Positions 1 through 5,012 of a DNA stretch of 5,012 nucleotides are shown here, piece after piece. The position numbers and the translations under genes are program-made. This stretch comes from Gemmatimonadaceae bacterium (GTDB lineage: Bacteria > Gemmatimonadota > Gemmatimonadetes > Gemmatimonadales > Gemmatimonadaceae), in contig JACCRL010000172.1 of the NCBI GenBank assembly GCA_013813605.1, forward strand, positions 1 through 5,012, read 5' to 3'. The notes under the pieces were generated by a model. That model searched no databases. It was not told where the DNA came from and saw only the letters and a list, made by a program, of their open reading frames with translations. Within the stretch, counting starts at the first letter, position 1; each line of letters begins with the position of its first letter.

Positions 1-162
1 AGTCTGTACACTCAGCTGAATCGTCGCCCGGTCTGGTGAAACCTTTACCTCGCCACGGCCTGTAACTGATACCTGTGGAGCCTCTACTAGTCGCATGTTG
101 TCTTGCGAGTGGGCCGATAATGGCGCCAAAATCAAGGCCAGGCCGAGGGTGATCGCTTTCAT
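1..162 (-). CDS. SIMPL/DUF541-domain secreted protein, N-terminal 54 residues (3' end outside window)
   Basis: The reading frame runs from an ATG at 162-160 off the left edge, so only 54 residues are visible. Residues 1-17 look like a Sec signal peptide: Lys2, then a hydrophobic stretch (ITLGLALILAPL), then LSA as a plausible signal-peptidase I site. This points to a periplasmic or secreted protein. After a short linker, residues 31-54 read VSVTGRGEVKVSPDRATIQL followed by SVQT. This is the characteristic opening of SIMPL/DUF541 proteins (YggE-like), in which an early beta strand carries a V-x-G-x-G-E-x-x-V-x-P-D-x-A pattern. The family is usually 220-250 residues long and its biochemical role is poorly defined; E. 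coli YggE has been linked to oxidative stress. A good Shine-Dalgarno sequence precedes the start. The gene lies 83 bases downstream of the K+ channel gene on the same strand with no visible terminator between, so cotranscription is possible. Confidence 0.85.
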   Translation of the reverse strand, partial: MKAITLGLALILAPLSAHSQDNMRLVEAPQVSVTGRGEVKVSPDRATIQLSVQT

Positions 163-170
163 GGTTGAAG

Positions 171-177
171 TCCTTTC
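171..177 (-). promoter_or_regulatory. Shine-Dalgarno sequence of the SIMPL gene
   Basis: On the minus strand the sequence GAAAGGA lies eight bases before the ATG at 162-160. It is the clearest ribosome-binding site upstream of a well-placed start in this window. It supports ATG 162 as the start even though the gene is too short here to score as an ORF. Confidence 0.7.
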
Positions 178-245
178 TCAGGGTAAATGCGTCGTGTGTA
201 AGTGAGACGCCTCGGATTCCGAAAGTTGCACAGAAAGACGGTCAA

Positions 246-1301
246 CTAACCTCGCGTCGTCGAAATCCGCGTGTAGGTCGATTCGACATCGTGAATTCGC
301 CCGACATCCATTCCGATCGTGCCCTCGCTTTCCGTTCGAATGAAGATGCTCGCAAAACGGGCGCCCCAAAGTATCTCATCCGCGCGGTAGGACGTTCTCG
401 AGTGCACGATCTGCGCGGCCGTCTCGTCCGTCCCTGTGAGCAGAATCAGAAGCTCCGCTTCCGTCGCGGTGACCTCCTTCTCCGTCAATCCGTAGAGCGG
501 ACTCTGTGGCGTGATCGGATGCACCACCGTCCAGCTCAGCGCGAAGAACGTCACCCGCTCCCGTTCGAGCGGCAGATCGTAGAATTTTCTCACCGGCGCA
601 CCGCGCACGTCCTCGATGCGGCTGAGGATGACCTTGGCCTGCACCTCGATCAGTTGCCCACTTCGTTCGTTGGCGATGCGGAACTCAAGTGCCGTGATGT
701 CACGGTACGGCGCGACGATCGCGTTCCTGCTGTAGATGATGCGCGCCGTCGGACGCGAGAATCTCGCGAACACGACTCCGGTTGCCAGGGCGATGCCGAC
801 GATGTTGAGCAAGGCCTCGATCGTGACGAGCGTGTTCGCAGCGACACCTACCGGAATGATGTTGCCGTATCCGATCGTCGCGAAGCTGTCAACGCTGAAG
901 AAGAACGCCCTGTAAAAAGGCTGTCCGTCGAATGTGCCGGTCGGCGACTGAAGCGCATTCGGCCCGCACAGCAGGTAAGCGCCGGCAAAAAGCGCGTTCA
1001 CCGCAACGTAACTCGCGGCGATGAAGCCGAGGAACTTGGGCCAGGAAATGGTGAGCGACCAGTGGTAAAGGCTGAGCGCGGAGAGCGGGTTCAGTCCCTT
1101 GCGGACGACGTTAAAGCTTCCATCTCGATTGACGAGACGGCGTCTGGTGCCGCGTGCAATCTCTGCCCCGAACCCGAGGTCCTTGAAATCCTCCGCGGTC
1201 GAGCCAAGAGGCGGTGGGATCGGGTGATCGGTATACGTCGATGATGTCACGCGGTCGGTCCGGAGAAAAAATGTTCGTTTCCCAAAAATGGCCACGAACA
1301 T
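246..1301 (-). CDS. Inward-rectifier-type potassium channel (KirBac3.1-like)
   Basis: This is a two-membrane-segment K+ channel of the inner membrane, 351 residues from the ATG at 1301. Residues 53-69 carry the Kir N-terminal motif (RRLVNRDGSFNVVRKG). The slide helix and TM1 follow at about 73-111, the pore helix and selectivity filter TIGYG at 142-146, and TM2 at about 156-181, ending FARFSRP. The cytoplasmic IRK domain fills 187-340, with LSWTVVHPI at 255-263 and GTDETAAQ at 290-297. By recalled alignment it is closest to KirBac3.1. The residue matching the rectification-controller Asp of Kir2.1 is Ile170, as in KirBac1.1, so strong polyamine block is unlikely. Asn166 sits where KirBac1.1 has Gly134, while the lower hinge glycine (Gly175) is kept. 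The start is uncertain. ATG 1301 gives about 50 residues before the Kir motif and has no clear Shine-Dalgarno sequence. A GTG at 1250-1248 is the only other in-frame choice noted and would free the divergent gap. Confidence 0.93.
   Translation of the reverse strand: MFVAIFGKRTFFLRTDRVTSSTYTDHPIPPPLGSTAEDFKDLGFGAEIARGTRRRLVNRDGSFNVVRKGLNPLSALSLYHWSLTISWPKFLGFIAASYVAVNALFAGAYLLCGPNALQSPTGTFDGQPFYRAFFFSVDSFATIGYGNIIPVGVAANTLVTIEALLNIVGIALATGVVFARFSRPTARIIYSRNAIVAPYRDITALEFRIANERSGQLIEVQAKVILSRIEDVRGAPVRKFYDLPLERERVTFFALSWTVVHPITPQSPLYGLTEKEVTATEAELLILLTGTDETAAQIVHSRTSYRADEILWGARFASIFIRTESEGTIGMDVGRIHDVESTYTRISTTRG
1271..1301. repeat. Perfect 8-base inverted repeat between divergent channel and permease genes; possible operator
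   Basis: ATGTTCGT at 1271-1278 is the exact reverse complement of ACGAACAT at 1294-1301, with a 15-base spacer. The left arm begins with an ATG in frame with the permease, preceded by GGAG at 1262-1265. The right arm contains the ATG of the channel ORF on the other strand. Both ORFs would therefore start Met-Phe-Val. The arm centres are 23 bases apart, about two helical turns, which suits a dimeric regulator. A further CGAAC at 1305-1309 lies ten bases from the CGAAC at 1295-1299. The repeat is directly visible; its role as an operator is inference. Confidence 0.45.
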
Positions 1302-1317
1302 CTTCGAACGCTACATT
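1289..1317 (+). promoter_or_regulatory. Weak candidate sigma70-type promoter for the permease
   Basis: TGGCCA (1289-1294) and TACATT (1312-1317) each match four of six positions of the -35 and -10 consensus and are separated by 17 bases. Initiation about seven bases after the -10 would fall at the ATG at 1325. That would give a leaderless message and would explain why that ATG has no Shine-Dalgarno sequence. The right arm of the inverted repeat lies inside the spacer, where a bound regulator could block RNA polymerase. The match is modest and could be chance. Confidence 0.25.
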
Positions 1318-1324
1318 GCGAGCG

Positions 1325-2227
1325 ATGCAGAATGAGGGAGGCTCGGCAGGACGCGCGACATTTCTGATCGTGGTGGCATCGCTCAGCTTCGGCTCAATCT
1401 CGGTGTTGACGCTGCTCATCACCCGTGCGGGAGTTCCGCTGCTCACGGCGATGGCGTGGCGTTACGTGCTGGGTGCCATCCTCCTCAGCGCGGTCTCGCA
1501 ACCGTGGCGCATGACGGAATATCCGTCGCGGCAGATCGCCCAGCTGCTTCTCATCGGCGGGTGCGGACAGGCTCTCATCACCTACCTGAGCCTGCACGCG
1601 CTCGAGTACATCCCGGTCGGGCCGCTCGCATTTCTTTTCTACACATATCCGGCATGGGTAACGCTGATCGCGGCCGTGCGTGGAAGCGAGAAGCTCACGA
1701 CACTTCGCGTCGTCGCACTCTCACTCGCTCTCGCGGGCGTCGTTGTAATGGTAGGCGCCCCGGCGGCGGAGAAGCTCAACCCTGTTGGTGTCGCACTCGC
1801 GCTCGGATCCGCGCTCCTCTATTCGGCGTATCTGCCGGCGCTCAATTCGATACAGCGGGGGGTGCCGGCAATGCTTTCCACTTTTCTGCTCGTCGTCGGC
1901 GCCGGAATCACTTTCGTCCTGTCGGCGCTGCTGACGGGAAAACTCTACCTGCCCGGTGCGGTGGCGCCGTGGGTGAACATCTTCCTTCTCGCGCTGGTTT
2001 CAACCGTCATCGCCTTCTCGACGCTGATAAAGGGCCTCGCCGTGCTGGGGCCCGTTCGTGTGGCCATCATCTCCACTGTCGAGCCTTTCTTCACCGCCAT
2101 CCTCGGTGCGCTCGTCATCGGAACCCCGCTCACGGTGGCAACATTGTTCGGCGGCGTGTTGATCGCAGCGGCAGTGCTGTTGCTGCAGTGGAGCTCACGC
2201 GCGCGAGAAGCTATTGCTTTGCCGTGA
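1325..2227 (+). CDS. EamA/DMT-family permease
   Basis: This is a 300-residue, ten-helix inner-membrane protein of the drug/metabolite transporter superfamily, built from two EamA repeats. From the ATG at 1325, hydrophobic segments lie near residues 12-32, 38-57, 70-89, 97-117, 127-144, 154-174, 183-203, 215-235, 244-266 and 270-289. Each repeat ends with the typical signature: VGPLAFLFYTYPAW at 98-111, and LGPVRVAIISTVEPFFTAIL at 241-260 followed by a short loop and a last helix. Such proteins export or import small metabolites, but the substrate cannot be read from the sequence. ATG 1325 gives a normal 11-residue lead into TM1 but has no Shine-Dalgarno sequence. ATG 1271 (318 residues) has GGAG five bases upstream but overlaps the ATG-1301 version of the channel gene; ATG 1214 lies deeper inside that gene. 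The 3' end overlaps the 3' end of mnmG by 17 bases. Confidence 0.9.
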   Translation: MQNEGGSAGRATFLIVVASLSFGSISVLTLLITRAGVPLLTAMAWRYVLGAILLSAVSQPWRMTEYPSRQIAQLLLIGGCGQALITYLSLHALEYIPVGPLAFLFYTYPAWVTLIAAVRGSEKLTTLRVVALSLALAGVVVMVGAPAAEKLNPVGVALALGSALLYSAYLPALNSIQRGVPAMLSTFLLVVGAGITFVLSALLTGKLYLPGAVAPWVNIFLLALVSTVIAFSTLIKGLAVLGPVRVAIISTVEPFFTAILGALVIGTPLTVATLFGGVLIAAAVLLLQWSSRAREAIALP

Positions 2228-4142
2228 TTCGGCGCCGGCGCTCGACTTCGATGACAAGGTTCTGAAGATCGTTGGGACTCACGCCGGGAATTCGTGACGC
2301 CTGGGCGAGAGATCCTGGTCGGAGCGCGGCGAGCTTCTGTCTCGCCTCGAAGGAGAGGGATCGCATTTCCTCGTAGGAGAGATCTCTTTCAAGAGAAAAA
2401 TCCCCCATTCGGCGCATCCGCAGCGCCTGCGCTCTCTCTCGCTCAAAGTACCCCGCATACTTGATCTCGAGATCGGCGGTAATGATCGCCTCGTTCGACA
2501 GAATAGCGTCTACGCCTGCCGCGCCGAACAGATCGCCAAGCGCGATCTCCTGACGCTTCGCCAGCTCCGCGATGCGGAGAGCGTGCGGTATGGGCGCACT
2601 TTTCGCTGCGTCGAGCACAGGGCCCGCCTCCTCAGGCCGGATGCTCGTGTTACGCGCGAGCTCGAGCGCGCGGTCTTCATCAGCGAGGCGGGCGCGAATT
2701 ACGGCCGCTTCGCGTTCGTCGTACAACCCGAGCCCGAGGCCAATGTTGCCGAGCCGCCGCAACGCGTTGTCCTGGCGCACCGTGAGCCGGAACTCGGAGC
2801 GCGAGGTGAACAACCGGTACGGCTCGTCCACGCCGCGAGTGACGAGATCGTCCACCAGGACGCCGATGTATGATGTCTCGCGTCCAAGCACGAGTGCGCT
2901 CCTCCCCTGCGAGAGGAGCGCGGCGTTCGTCCCCGCGACGACGCCCTGGCCCGCCGCCTCCTCGTATCCGGTGGTACCGTTAATCTGTCCGGCGAAGAAG
3001 AGTCCGTGTACTGCCTTCACCTGAAGAGTGGAGTCGAGCTGTGTTGGCGGATAGTAGTCGTACTCGATCGCGTAACCGGCGCGCGTCATGCTGACGCCGG
3101 AGAGGCCCCTGATGGAGCGCAGCACTTCGAGCTGCACGTCGACCGGTAGTGATGTAGACAGACCGTTTACGTAAAGCTCGGAGGTGTCGTGCCCCTCGGG
3201 TTCCAGAAAAAGCTGGTGACGCTCGGCTTCGGGAAACTTTACGATCTTGTCTTCGACCGAAGGGCAGTACCGCGGGCCGCGTGATGCGATCGCGCCGCCG
3301 TACATTGCCGACTTGCCGATGTTGTCAGCGATGATGGACTTGCCGGCCGCCTCGAGGTGCGTGATCCAGCACGGCATCTGTGACGGGTGTCGCGTGACGC
3401 CGTGCCCGCTCCGCGGCTCGCTCCAGAAATGGGACCAGGAATAATCGAACTGCTCAATCTCGCTTTCCTGGATCTCGAGCTCTGAGAAGTTTACCGACCG
3501 GCCGTCTATGCGCGGCGGTGTGCCGGTCTTGAAGCGCGCGACTTCAAGTCCCGCCTTTTCCAGCTGTTCGGCGAGGTGGGTCGCGGCCCCCTCTCCAGCG
3601 CGACCGCCAGCCATCCCGGTGCCAGTGCCAATGTGAATCCTGCCGCGCAGAAACGTCCCCGTCGTGATAACGATCGTCCGCGCCGAGAATCGTCGTCCCT
3701 CCAGTGTCTCGATTCCGCGTACCGAGCCATTGCCATCGTCGAGCAGAAGACGCGCGACAGTTCCCTGCATCGTGCGCAGGCTGGCCTGTTGCTCGAGGAG
3801 TGTGCGCACCGCTCGGCGATAGAGTCCGCGATCGCACTGCGCCCGCGGGGCCCAGACCGCCGGCCCCTTGCTCCGGTTCAGCATGCGGAATTGCAGCATC
3901 GCCAGGTCGGTTGCACGTGCCATGATGCCGCCCAGCGCATCCACTTCCCGCACAACGGTGCCCTTGGCCACACCGCCGATGGCCGGATTGCACGACATCT
4001 GGCCGATCGTTTCCAGGGCGGTCGTGACTATCGCGACACGCGCGCCCAGCCTCGCGGCGGCGACGGCAGCTTCCGTTCCGGCATGGCCGGCACCGACGAC
4101 GAGCACGTCGAAATCAGCTTCGAAATTACCGGCTGAGGGCAT
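2211..4142 (-). CDS. mnmG: tRNA uridine-5-carboxymethylaminomethyl(34) synthesis enzyme MnmG (GidA)
   Basis: MnmG is a cytoplasmic FAD enzyme that works with the GTPase MnmE to place the (carboxymethyl)aminomethyl group on U34 of tRNAs, using methylene-tetrahydrofolate and NADH. At 643 residues it is close to E. coli MnmG (629). The FAD-binding glycine motif GAGHAG is at 17-22. The catalytic-region Cys51 lies in SCNPAIGG and Cys293 in YCPS, matching E. coli Cys47 and Cys277. GidA signature 1 covers 289-303 (GPRYCPSVEDKIVKF) and signature 2 covers 384-400 (AGQINGTTGYEEAAGQG). The helical C-terminal domain that contacts MnmE and tRNA includes KYAGY at 561-565 and GSLAQASRIPGVSP. The start is secure: an in-frame TAA lies two codons upstream and the Rossmann strand begins by residue 11. 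There is no Shine-Dalgarno sequence. The usual downstream partner rsmG (gidB) is absent, because the convergent permease overlaps the stop codon. The gene looks intact and monocistronic at its 3' side. Confidence 0.98.
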   Translation of the reverse strand: MPSAGNFEADFDVLVVGAGHAGTEAAVAAARLGARVAIVTTALETIGQMSCNPAIGGVAKGTVVREVDALGGIMARATDLAMLQFRMLNRSKGPAVWAPRAQCDRGLYRRAVRTLLEQQASLRTMQGTVARLLLDDGNGSVRGIETLEGRRFSARTIVITTGTFLRGRIHIGTGTGMAGGRAGEGAATHLAEQLEKAGLEVARFKTGTPPRIDGRSVNFSELEIQESEIEQFDYSWSHFWSEPRSGHGVTRHPSQMPCWITHLEAAGKSIIADNIGKSAMYGGAIASRGPRYCPSVEDKIVKFPEAERHQLFLEPEGHDTSELYVNGLSTSLPVDVQLEVLRSIRGLSGVSMTRAGYAIEYDYYPPTQLDSTLQVKAVHGLFFAGQINGTTGYEEAAGQGVVAGTNAALLSQGRSALVLGRETSYIGVLVDDLVTRGVDEPYRLFTSRSEFRLTVRQDNALRRLGNIGLGLGLYDEREAAVIRARLADEDRALELARNTSIRPEEAGPVLDAAKSAPIPHALRIAELAKRQEIALGDLFGAAGVDAILSNEAIITADLEIKYAGYFERERAQALRMRRMGDFSLERDLSYEEMRSLSFEARQKLAALRPGSLAQASRIPGVSPNDLQNLVIEVERRRRITAKQ

Positions 4143-4147
4143 ACATT

Positions 4148-4153
4148 AAGATA
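4148..4153 (-). promoter_or_regulatory. Candidate -10 element of mnmG (leaderless)
   Basis: On the minus strand TATCTT ends five bases before the mnmG ATG at 4142. It matches four of six positions of TATAAT. TTGAAG at 4172-4167 resembles a -35 box but is only 13 bases away, too close for a standard sigma70 promoter. With no Shine-Dalgarno sequence, and an in-frame TAA fixing the start, transcription beginning at or next to the ATG is the simplest reading. Confidence 0.35.
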
Positions 4154-4182
4154 GCGTTTCGTCCCTCTTCAACACGTTAGTC

Positions 4183-4191
4183 TGGTATCTA
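4183..4191 (+). promoter_or_regulatory. Candidate extended -10 element of the 94-residue gene (leaderless)
   Basis: TGGTATCTA has the TG-N arrangement of an extended -10 box, and its last base lies seven positions before the A of the ATG at 4198. No Shine-Dalgarno sequence and no good -35 box are present. Its TATCT core mirrors the TATCT of the opposing mnmG element, so the 55-base gap looks like a compact back-to-back promoter pair. Confidence 0.35.
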
Positions 4192-4197
4192 ACTACA

Positions 4198-4482
4198 ATG
4201 CCTCTCAAGCTGACGCAGGGCCGGGCAACGGTCCTTATCCGCCGCGAGTCCTTCGAGAAGAGCGGGATCGTTCGCTCAGCGATCGACCAGCGCTACAATC
4301 TGACGGACCAGGAATTTCAGGCCGCCGAGGGACTGATTGCGGTTGGACCTCTCCCGACCGACGATCTGCTACCCGATCTCATCGCCGACCTGGAAGGAAG
4401 CGGGTTGGCGTATTACGACGATTTCTTCGAGATGAGCGGCAACTGGCCGGAGTGGCTCGGCATTCACGTACGCGGCTCCTGA
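4198..4482 (+). CDS. Hypothetical 94-residue protein, divergent from mnmG
   Basis: I do not recognise a family. The frame opens at the first ATG after an in-frame TAA (4147-4149) and ends with TGA at 4480-4482. It has no signal peptide, membrane segment or cysteine, so a small cytoplasmic protein is likely. Charge is split. Residues 1-32 carry seven Lys/Arg (such as RR at 15-16, K21, R26, R32). Residues 33-91 contain no Lys or Arg but twelve Asp/Glu, including DD at 55-56 and 74-75. The middle (QRYNLTDQEFQAAEGLIAVG) could be a helix-turn-helix-like segment or a simple helical pair, and the tail is aromatic (YYDDFF, then NWPEWLG). This layout would suit a nucleic-acid- or protein-binding accessory protein, but that is only inference. 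GC-rich third positions and tight packing between mnmG and the next gene support real coding. The 3' end lies eight bases from the stop of the convergent NfeD-like gene. Confidence 0.72.
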   Translation: MPLKLTQGRATVLIRRESFEKSGIVRSAIDQRYNLTDQEFQAAEGLIAVGPLPTDDLLPDLIADLEGSGLAYYDDFFEMSGNWPEWLGIHVRGS

Positions 4483-4504
4483 ACGGGGAGCTAGAGCCTC
4501 TTTT
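4474..4504 (+). terminator. Weak candidate intrinsic terminator of the 94-residue gene
   Basis: GGCTC at 4474-4478 can pair with GAGCC at 4494-4498, followed directly by TCTTTT at 4499-4504. A competing smaller hairpin pairs GCTCC (4475-4479) with GGAGC (4487-4491). The stem is only five base pairs with a 15-base loop and it includes the stop codons of both convergent genes, so it would be a poor terminator. It is the only terminator-like structure I noticed between genes in the window. Confidence 0.25.
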
Positions 4505-5012
4505 CCACCGATTCCCAGCTTTCGACGAAGGCGACTCCTTCCTCGATTCTGTCGATCACTACTTCAGTCCCGGCGGTAAGGGTTTGCGTGTCGAGCCCGC
4601 GCGCCGGAATCAGGTGGCTCGAATGCAACCTTTCATACGAGATCTCGCCGGCGCCGACGGTGGATATCTCGCGGGTAACCACGCCGACTATTCCCTGGAT
4701 GTCGTGCGCATCTTCAGTCCCGCGCGCGGGCGCGTTCTTGAGGGCCCACTTCGCAAGCAGGGTGATCATTCCCGTCACTGCCAACGCTCCCGCCGCCAGG
4801 GAAATCAGGAGCGTTGCCCAGACCGGTAGTCGCGACCGCGTCACCAGCGGATAGCCGGCGGCGCCGAACCCGATCGCGAACGCAGCGACCGCCGGCAAAT
4901 TGAAGAAGGGAGATGGTGCCGTCGCACGGCTCCGGCGCGCGTGCTCGACGCCGTGGAGCATCGAGAACACGGCGAGCACGAGTCCGCCGATGAAGGCGGC
5001 GAGAAATACGAT
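4491..5012 (-). CDS. NfeD-like membrane protein, C-terminal 173 residues (5' end outside window)
   Basis: The reading frame is open to the right edge. The GTG at 4979-4977 is not a convincing start, because the eleven codons before it (IVFLAAFIGGL) complete a hydrophobic helix. The visible part has three membrane segments, at about residues 1-19, 38-57 and 63-88, then a soluble domain of about 75 residues. That domain begins near GIVGVVTREI and includes GAGEISYE, IPARGLD and GTEVVIDRIEEGVAFVESWE, ending VEKRL. Membrane helices followed by a small beta-barrel (OB-fold) domain with a G-x-x-G-x-V start and a late V-x-V/I-D-x-I-E-x-x-V-A-x-V-E strand pair is the layout of short NfeD-family proteins. 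These often sit beside a flotillin-like (SPFH) gene and act in membrane organisation or quality control. No such partner is visible here; it would have to lie beyond the right edge. The NfeD assignment comes from pattern and architecture, not from an alignment. Confidence 0.75.
   Translation of the reverse strand: MVFLAAFIGGLVLAVFSMLHGVEHARRSRATAPSPFFNLPAVAAFAIGFGAAGYPLVTRSRLPVWATLLISLAAGALAVTGMITLLAKWALKNAPARGTEDAHDIQGIVGVVTREISTVGAGEISYERLHSSHLIPARGLDTQTLTAGTEVVIDRIEEGVAFVESWESVEKRL

Noticed and set aside
189..210. Small inverted repeat GCGTC/GACGC in the gap between the channel and SIMPL genes
   Set aside because: Five-base stem with a 12-base loop and no T-run after it on either strand; too weak to call a terminator or operator.
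240..245. TTGACC on the minus strand as a -35 box for the SIMPL gene
   Set aside because: No reasonable -10 hexamer lies 15-19 bases downstream, so a promoter cannot be supported.
165..1244. Long open frame (359 codons, TTG start) on the plus strand, antisense to the K+ channel gene
   Set aside because: It mirrors the channel codons almost end to end and is very rich in Arg, Asp and Glu with no recognisable domain. The opposite strand encodes a clear Kir channel. It is a GC-rich antisense shadow.
1273..1309. GTTCG/CGAAC motifs as a LexA box
   Set aside because: The order is GTTCG then CGAAC with a 17-base gap, the reverse of the CGAAC-N4-GTTCG arrangement of Gram-positive-type LexA sites.
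2230..2242. GC-rich palindrome (GCGCCGGCGC) just after the permease stop, as a terminator
   Set aside because: It lies within the mnmG coding sequence and has no following T-run on the plus strand; expected in GC-rich codons.
1456..2265. 269-codon open frame on the plus strand in another frame of the permease gene
   Set aside because: Arg/His/Ala-rich translation without motifs, while the overlapping frame gives a complete ten-helix EamA protein.
3544..4149. Several open frames of 70-190 codons within mnmG on both strands
   Set aside because: All lie inside the mnmG reading frame, which carries both GidA signatures and is intact. None shows a domain or ribosome-binding site.
4235..4243. TTATCCGCC as a DnaA box, given that mnmG often lies near oriC
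   Set aside because: A single imperfect match (two mismatches) inside a coding region, with no cluster of boxes and no AT-rich stretch nearby.

Overview
This 5,012-base window is compact, GC-rich (roughly 60%) bacterial chromosome. It holds four complete protein genes and two genes cut by the window edges, with almost no spare DNA between them. No rRNA, tRNA, CRISPR array, insertion sequence, integrase or long repeat was seen. The mix suggests a free-living Gram-negative soil or water bacterium: a KirBac3.1-like potassium channel, a secreted SIMPL-domain protein, an EamA permease, an MnmG and an NfeD-like membrane protein. Gemmatimonadota or a neighbouring phylum is my best guess, from general resemblance only; no marker gene here settles it.

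Layout from left to right. Bases 1-162 (minus) are the start of a SIMPL/DUF541 protein with a signal peptide. Bases 246-1301 (minus) are an inward-rectifier-type K+ channel, lying 83 bases upstream of the SIMPL gene on the same strand. Bases 1325-2227 (plus) are an EamA/DMT-family permease transcribed away from the channel. Its 3' end overlaps by 17 bases the 3' end of mnmG (2211-4142, minus), the tRNA wobble-uridine modification enzyme. Across a 55-base divergent gap lies a 94-residue protein of unknown function (4198-4482, plus). It converges on a gene entering from the right edge (4491-5012, minus) that encodes three membrane segments followed by a soluble beta-rich domain of NfeD type.

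Two divergent junctions are the most informative non-coding parts. At 1271-1301 a perfect 8-base inverted repeat contains the two candidate ATG codons that face away from each other, one for the channel and one for the permease. The start assignments and a possible operator are therefore entangled there. At 4143-4197 both genes lack a Shine-Dalgarno sequence and each has a TATCT-type -10-like element 5-7 bases before its ATG, so both mRNAs may be leaderless.

The genes do not form one pathway. The channel and permease concern ion and solute movement, the SIMPL and NfeD-like proteins belong to the cell envelope, and MnmG is translation housekeeping. I found no convincing new defence, mobile or biosynthetic system. 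The least explained element is the 94-residue protein divergent from mnmG.
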